This document shows positions 6,160-10,085 of a DNA stretch of 10,085 nucleotides, in pieces. Position numbers and translations under genes: made by a program. This DNA comes from an uncultured Alphaproteobacteria bacterium (GTDB lineage Bacteria > Pseudomonadota > Alphaproteobacteria > Rhizobiales > Rhizobiaceae): contig CAKMZG010000057.1 in the NCBI GenBank assembly GCA_929200335.1, positions 1 to 10,085 of the forward strand, written 5' to 3'. Within the stretch, counting starts at the first letter, position 1; each line of letters opens with the position of its first letter. Below the pieces are notes generated by a model. That model had not been told where the DNA came from and searched no databases. It saw nothing but the letters and a program-made list of their open reading frames with translations.

Positions 6160-7425
6160 ATGGAACAAATGAAATTACAAGAATTAAAATCAAAATCTCC
6201 TACTGACCTCATTTCTTTTGCAGAAAAAATGGAAGTAGAGAACGCAAGTACCATGCGTAAGCAAGAGTTGATGTTTGCTATTTTGAAAGCATTAGCTGAA
6301 CAAGATATTGAAATTATTGGTGAAGGCGTTGTTGAAGTTTTATCCGATGGCTTTGCATTTTTACGTTCTGCCAGTGCCAATTATCTGCCAGGCCCTGATG
6401 ATATTTATATCTCACCTTCACAAATCCGTAAATTTTCTTTGCGTACAGGTGATACGGTTGAAGGGCCTATTCGTAGCCCGAAAGAAGGTGAGCGTTATTT
6501 TGCATTGTTAAAAGTCAATACAATTAACTTTGATGATCCTGAGAACATCAAACATAAAATTCATTTTGATAATTTGACGCCGCTATATCCTGATAGCCGT
6601 TTTAATATGGAAATAGATGATCCGACTAAGAAAGATGTTTCTGGACGCGTGATTGATTTAGTTGCACCTCTTGGTAAAGGTCAACGTGGTTTGATTGTTG
6701 CACCACCGCGTACAGGTAAAACTGTTTTACTACAAAATATTGCCCATTCTATTACGGCTAATCATCCTGAAAGTTATTTGCTTGTGCTTTTAATTGATGA
6801 ACGCCCCGAAGAGGTGACGGATATGCAACGCTCTGTAAAAGGTGAGGTGATTGCTTCTACTTTTGATGAGCCAGCTTCTCGCCACGTACAGGTTGCGGAA
6901 ATGGTGATAGAAAAAGCTAAACGTTTGGTTGAACATGGTCGTGATGTGGTAATTTTATTGGATTCGATCACTCGTTTAGGACGCGCTTATAATACGGTTG
7001 TGCCATCTTCTGGTAAAGTTCTTACCGGTGGTGTAGATGCTAATGCGCTTCAACGCCCAAAACGTTTCTTTGGTGCAGCTCGTAATATTGAAGAAGGTGG
7101 CTCGCTTACCATTATTGCAACGGCGCTTATTGATACGGGTAGTCGTATGGATGAAGTTATTTTTGAAGAATTTAAAGGTACGGGTAACTCTGAAATTGTG
7201 CTTGATCGTAAGGTTGCTGATAAACGTACATTCCCATCCATGGATATTTTGAAATCTGGTACACGAAAAGAAGACTTGCTTGTTCCAAAAGATGATTTGC
7301 AAAAAATATTTGTGCTTCGCCGTATTTTGGCACCAATGAATACAACCGATGCAATTGAATTCTTACTTGATAAATTGAAACAAACGAAAAGCAATGAAGA
7401 ATTTTTCGATTCAATGAATACATAA
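6160..7425 (+). CDS. rho: Transcription termination factor Rho
   Basis: Hexameric RNA-dependent ATPase/helicase that ends transcription of untranslated RNA. The 421-residue protein has an N-terminal helical domain (about 1-48) and an OSB/cold-shock RNA-binding domain with RNP1-like DGFAFLRS (63-70). The ATPase core has Walker A APPRTGKT (181-188), DERPEEV (213-219), Walker B VVILLD (263-268), Q-loop region VPSSGKVLTGG (281-291) and R-loop GTGNSE (340-345). Length and motifs are standard, with no large insertion like that of some actinobacterial or Bacteroidetes Rho proteins. ATG 6160 has GAGAG eight bases upstream. rho follows hemE and hemJ as in many alphaproteobacteria, but the gap suggests its own promoter. 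A strong hairpin with a U-run lies about 50 bases after its stop. Confidence 0.98.
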   Translation: MEQMKLQELKSKSPTDLISFAEKMEVENASTMRKQELMFAILKALAEQDIEIIGEGVVEVLSDGFAFLRSASANYLPGPDDIYISPSQIRKFSLRTGDTVEGPIRSPKEGERYFALLKVNTINFDDPENIKHKIHFDNLTPLYPDSRFNMEIDDPTKKDVSGRVIDLVAPLGKGQRGLIVAPPRTGKTVLLQNIAHSITANHPESYLLVLLIDERPEEVTDMQRSVKGEVIASTFDEPASRHVQVAEMVIEKAKRLVEHGRDVVILLDSITRLGRAYNTVVPSSGKVLTGGVDANALQRPKRFFGAARNIEEGGSLTIIATALIDTGSRMDEVIFEEFKGTGNSEIVLDRKVADKRTFPSMDILKSGTRKEDLLVPKDDLQKIFVLRRILAPMNTTDAIEFLLDKLKQTKSNEEFFDSMNT

Positions 7426-7473
7426 AACTTTTTAATCTCTTTGATCAATTTAATTGGTTTGACTTATTATTTT

Positions 7474-7508
7474 AAATCTCTCAAAGTTAATTCTTTGGGA
7501 GATTTTTT
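7474..7508 (+). terminator. Intrinsic terminator after rho, overlapping the phzF-like RBS
   Basis: AAATCTCTCAAAG (7474-7486) pairs with CTTTGGGAGATTT (7493-7505) over 13 positions, one of them a G-U wobble, around a six-base loop. Six Ts (7503-7508) follow or end the stem, as in a Rho-independent terminator for rho. The T-run touches the ATG of the next gene, and that gene's only good Shine-Dalgarno sequence, GGGAG (7497-7501), is in the 3' arm of the stem. The same hairpin could therefore also block translation of any read-through transcript. Confidence 0.75.
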
Positions 7509-8411
7509 ATGCAAAAACAATATGAAATTTTAGATGTTTTTACTAAACAATCCATGGCAGGTAATCAATTGGCCGTGGTTTATGATGCTGATGATTTAAA
7601 TACAAATCAAATGCAAAAAATAGCGCGTGAGTTTAATTTTTCTGAGACTATTTTTATTCAATCTAGTGATGATGAAAATAACTTAGCAAAATTAAGAATT
7701 TTTATACCAACGGATGAAATTCCTTTTGCAGGGCATCCAACAGTTGGTGGTGCAATTGCATTGGCAAAAGCTAATAATATTTCTCAAGGAGAATTTATTC
7801 TTGAAGAAAAAATTGGTTTAGTTCACTGTGGTATAGATATTAATAATAAGACAAATTATGCAGAATTTAGAATTCCAAAATTATCGGAAATTTACCATGA
7901 AAATCATGATCTTGTTAGAATTTCTCAATGTTTAAATTTACAAAAAAATGATATTGGTTTTGATAACCATTTTCCTTTGATTTGTTCAGCTGGAATGGAA
8001 TTTTTTGCTATACCTATTGCTACACAAGCTGCATTAAATAAAATTGTACTTAATAAAGATCTATGGAAAGAAATTCTTGAAAAATATATTGATGAAAATA
8101 GTCAATGGATATTGCCACTTTATGCCTATACTAAAATTTCAAAAAATAAATTTGATGTGAGAATGATGGCACCTCATAGCGGAATAGATGAAGACCCTGC
8201 TACAGGTGCAGCAGCTGCTGCATTTAGTGGTGTAGTTGAAAAATTTGAAAGCTTAAATGAAGGTGAAAATTTTATTGAAATTTCTCAAGGTATAAAAATG
8301 GAAAGGCCTTCTTTTATAAATCTAAAACTAGATATAGAAAATTCTAAAATTAGATCTGCTAAAATTGGTGGTTATGTTTCAACTTTTGCTAAAGGCACTT
8401 TAGAAATTTAA
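7509..8411 (+). CDS. PhzF family isomerase/epimerase-like protein
   Basis: Member of the PhzF family, a diaminopimelate-epimerase fold used for proton-shift isomerisation; the type enzyme acts in phenazine synthesis. Most relatives, including this one, sit outside phenazine operons and have unknown substrates. In 300 residues it shows MAGNQLAVV (17-24), FNFSETIFI with the catalytic glutamate E46, IPFAGHPTVGGA (71-82) and, in the second half-domain, DEDPATGAAAAAFSG; these are the family's paired substrate-pocket elements. GGGAG eight bases upstream fixes the ATG but is embedded in the terminator-like hairpin. Base composition differs from its neighbours: hand-counted rows 7861-7920 and 8041-8100 have 16 and 11 G/C in 60, against 27 in rho row 6781-6840. 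This could mean acquisition or relaxed constraint. No phenazine genes are nearby, so I give no symbol. Confidence 0.9.
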   Translation: MQKQYEILDVFTKQSMAGNQLAVVYDADDLNTNQMQKIAREFNFSETIFIQSSDDENNLAKLRIFIPTDEIPFAGHPTVGGAIALAKANNISQGEFILEEKIGLVHCGIDINNKTNYAEFRIPKLSEIYHENHDLVRISQCLNLQKNDIGFDNHFPLICSAGMEFFAIPIATQAALNKIVLNKDLWKEILEKYIDENSQWILPLYAYTKISKNKFDVRMMAPHSGIDEDPATGAAAAAFSGVVEKFESLNEGENFIEISQGIKMERPSFINLKLDIENSKIRSAKIGGYVSTFAKGTLEI

Positions 8412-8436
8412 ATTGTTTTAAGGATAATCTAACCGA

Positions 8437-8465
8437 GTTAGGCTTTAACGAAATTAGCGCCTAAC
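8437..8465. terminator. Possible terminator hairpin between convergent phzF-like gene and polA
   Basis: GTTAGGC (8437-8443) and GCCTAAC (8459-8465) form a perfect seven-base inverted repeat with a 15-base loop, in the 75-base gap between two convergent genes. A second small stem, CTAAC-AAA-GTTAG (8478-8490), follows and runs into the polA stop. Neither has a strong T-run on either strand, so intrinsic termination is uncertain. Confidence 0.3.
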
Positions 8466-8472
8466 GAAATTA
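8446..8472. repeat. 11-base direct repeat TAACGAAATTA
   Basis: TAACGAAATTA occurs at 8446-8456 and again at 8462-8472, 16 bases apart, within the short gap between the phzF-like gene and polA. The copies overlap the possible terminator stem. It may be a small local duplication. Confidence 0.5.
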
Positions 8473-8486
8473 ATTTGCTAACAAAG

Positions 8487-10085
8487 TTAGTGTGCTTCAT
8501 CCCAATTTTGAGCTGCTTGAGCATCCACTTGAATGGGTACCGATAGTGATAAAGCTGGCATGGGTGCATCAATCATAACTTGTTTAATAATCGGAATAGA
8601 TTTTTCCACTTCACTGTCAGGAATTTCAAAAATTAATTCATCATGCACTTGCAAAAGCATTTCAGCATTGAGATTATTTTTCTCTAATATGTCTTCCATA
8701 TTTATCATAGCGCGACGAATAATATCGGCAGCTGAGCCTTGAATAGGTGCATTAATCGCAGCGCGCTCATTGAAGGCTTTTACTTGATGATTTTTTGAAT
8801 TAATTTCTGGGTAATGTACTTGTCGGCCAAAGATGTTTTCCACATAACCCTTGTCACGACAAGTAGATTTTGTTTCTTCCATATATTCTTTTATGCGCGG
8901 AAAACGTTCAAAATAAAGCTTCATATAATCTGATGCCTCACTACGAGAAATATTCAATTGAGCAGCTAAGCCAAAAGCAGAAATACCATAGATGATGCCA
9001 AAATTAATTGCCTTAGCTTGTCGACGGATCATCGGATCCATCCCCTCGATAGGAACCCCAAACATCTCGCTTGCAGTTTTGGCATGAATATCTAAACCAT
9101 CTTCAAAAGCTTGTTTAAGTTCTGGTATATTTGCAACATGGGCAAGTACGCGCAATTCAATTTGGGAGTAATCAGCGGATACTAATTTACAATCTTTTGA
9201 TGCTACAAAAGCTGTTCTTATTTTTCTACCTTCTGTGGTACGGATAGGAATATTTTGTAAATTTGGATCAGATGATGATAAGCGACCAGTTGTGGTTGAT
9301 GCCATAGAATATGAAGTATGGATACGCTTTGTATTTGGATTTATAAATGTGGGAAGAGCATCGGTATAGGTTGATTTTAATTTGGTGAGTTGTCGCCACT
9401 CAATTAAAAGTCTTGGCAGATCATGACCTTCAGCAGCTAAATCTTCTAAAGTTCCAGCAGCCGTTGACCAAGCTCCTGTTTTGGTTTTCTTTGCACCAGG
9501 TAAACCCAATTTACCAAATAGAATATCACCCATTTGCTTTGGTGATGCAATGTTAAATTTTTCACCAGACAGTTCAAAAATTTCATCTTCCAAACGTGCT
9601 GCTGATTGTGCAAGTTCACCTGATAGACGTGATAAAATTTGTTGATCAACCTCTATGCCACGTTGTTCCATTTTTGCCAGAACCGCAACAAGAGGACGCT
9701 CTAATTTTTCATAAATTGCAGTTAGTTTTTCTGCGGTTAATCTTGGTTTTAAAATCTGCCAAAGGCGATAGGTGATATCTGCATCTTCTGCGGCATATTT
9801 TGTAGCCTCTTCAAGAGGTACCTGATCAAAGGTGATTTTGTTTTTACCTGTACCTGTCAGCTCTTTATATGAAATGCATTGATGATCCAACCATTTTTCA
9901 GCTAATGCATCCATATTGTGTTTACCACGCCCTGCATCCAAGACGTAAGACAATAACATTGTATCATCAAAGGGAAAAATTTCTATGCCATGTTGGCTCA
10001 AAAGTAACCAATCATATTTCATATTTTGTGCAATTTTTAAAACATGTTTGGCTTCTAAAAGTGGCTTTAGTTTTTCTAAAACCAG
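8487..10085 (-). CDS. polA: DNA polymerase I (5'-truncated by window edge)
   Basis: Repair and Okazaki-fragment polymerase. The frame stays open to the right edge: 21 further codons upstream of the ATG at 10022 read LKPLLEAKHVLKIAQN, as expected inside PolA, so that ATG is internal. The window holds the last 532 residues, that is most of the 3'-5' exonuclease domain and the whole polymerase domain. Exonuclease residues visible are D25 in NMKYD and Y97/D101 in YAAED, so proofreading is probably intact. Polymerase motifs are A, VSADYSQIELR (D305), B, RRQAKAINFGIIYG (R354, K358, F362), and C, LLQVHDELIFE (D482). It ends NWDEAH, like the E. coli enzyme. The 5'-nuclease domain, if present, lies outside. 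It is convergent with the phzF-like gene and transcribed toward the candidate origin, head-on to the rightward fork. Confidence 0.97.
   Translation of the reverse strand: MVLEKLKPLLEAKHVLKIAQNMKYDWLLLSQHGIEIFPFDDTMLLSYVLDAGRGKHNMDALAEKWLDHQCISYKELTGTGKNKITFDQVPLEEATKYAAEDADITYRLWQILKPRLTAEKLTAIYEKLERPLVAVLAKMEQRGIEVDQQILSRLSGELAQSAARLEDEIFELSGEKFNIASPKQMGDILFGKLGLPGAKKTKTGAWSTAAGTLEDLAAEGHDLPRLLIEWRQLTKLKSTYTDALPTFINPNTKRIHTSYSMASTTTGRLSSSDPNLQNIPIRTTEGRKIRTAFVASKDCKLVSADYSQIELRVLAHVANIPELKQAFEDGLDIHAKTASEMFGVPIEGMDPMIRRQAKAINFGIIYGISAFGLAAQLNISRSEASDYMKLYFERFPRIKEYMEETKSTCRDKGYVENIFGRQVHYPEINSKNHQVKAFNERAAINAPIQGSAADIIRRAMINMEDILEKNNLNAEMLLQVHDELIFEIPDSEVEKSIPIIKQVMIDAPMPALSLSVPIQVDAQAAQNWDEAH

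Noticed and set aside
6976..7448. Several minus-strand open frames across the rho gene
   Set aside because: They are antisense to strongly conserved Rho motifs, have no family features and overlap one another in different frames.
10020..10022. ATG at 10022 as the polA start
   Set aside because: The frame stays open to the window edge with typical PolA sequence upstream, and the exonuclease-domain start is missing, so this ATG is internal.
1..10085. CRISPR array, insertion sequence, tRNA or rRNA genes, or a novel defence-type system
   Set aside because: No regularly spaced repeats, transposase, terminal inverted repeats, cloverleaf or unknown multi-gene cassette was seen. Nearly all coding sequence belongs to known housekeeping families.

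Overview
The window looks like the replication-origin neighbourhood of an alphaproteobacterium with a moderately AT-rich chromosome. The evidence is gene order and regulatory sites. Four genes (maf, aroE, coaE, dnaQ) run leftward and hemE, hemJ and rho run rightward from a very AT-rich gap of about 485 bases. This is the arrangement known around the origins of Caulobacter, Rhizobiales and Rickettsia, where the origin borders hemE. The gap (about 4023-4507) holds six DnaA-box-like nonamers, one of them a perfect TTATCCACA, plus a perfect CtrA-type TTAA-N7-TTAA site and three GANTC sites. I call it a candidate oriC. The order or genus cannot be fixed from the sequence alone.

Left to right: positions 1-238 carry no intact gene, only a stop-terminated minus-strand reading frame (29-205) that looks like the tail of a lost gene. 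An AEC-family membrane transporter (239-1189, +) converges on dnaQ with 6 bases between the stop codons. Then comes the leftward operon, in transcription order maf (putative nucleotide pyrophosphatase), aroE (shikimate dehydrogenase), coaE (dephospho-CoA kinase) and dnaQ (DNA polymerase III proofreading subunit). The first three genes overlap by 8 and 4 bases. The gene for the pyruvate phosphate dikinase regulator (ppsR/DUF299), which separates maf from the origin in several alphaproteobacteria, is missing here.

Right of the origin, hemE and hemJ encode two late haem-biosynthesis steps and are closely spaced. A 193-base leader then precedes rho. Downstream of rho, the expected mnmE is not found. 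Instead there is a PhzF-family gene, more AT-rich than its neighbours, whose ribosome-binding site lies inside an intrinsic-terminator-like hairpin. It converges on polA (DNA polymerase I, minus strand), whose 5' part runs off the right edge of the window.

All protein-coding genes belong to recognised families. The most interesting content is the origin architecture and the terminator/RBS overlap ahead of the phzF-like gene; I see no new multi-gene system.
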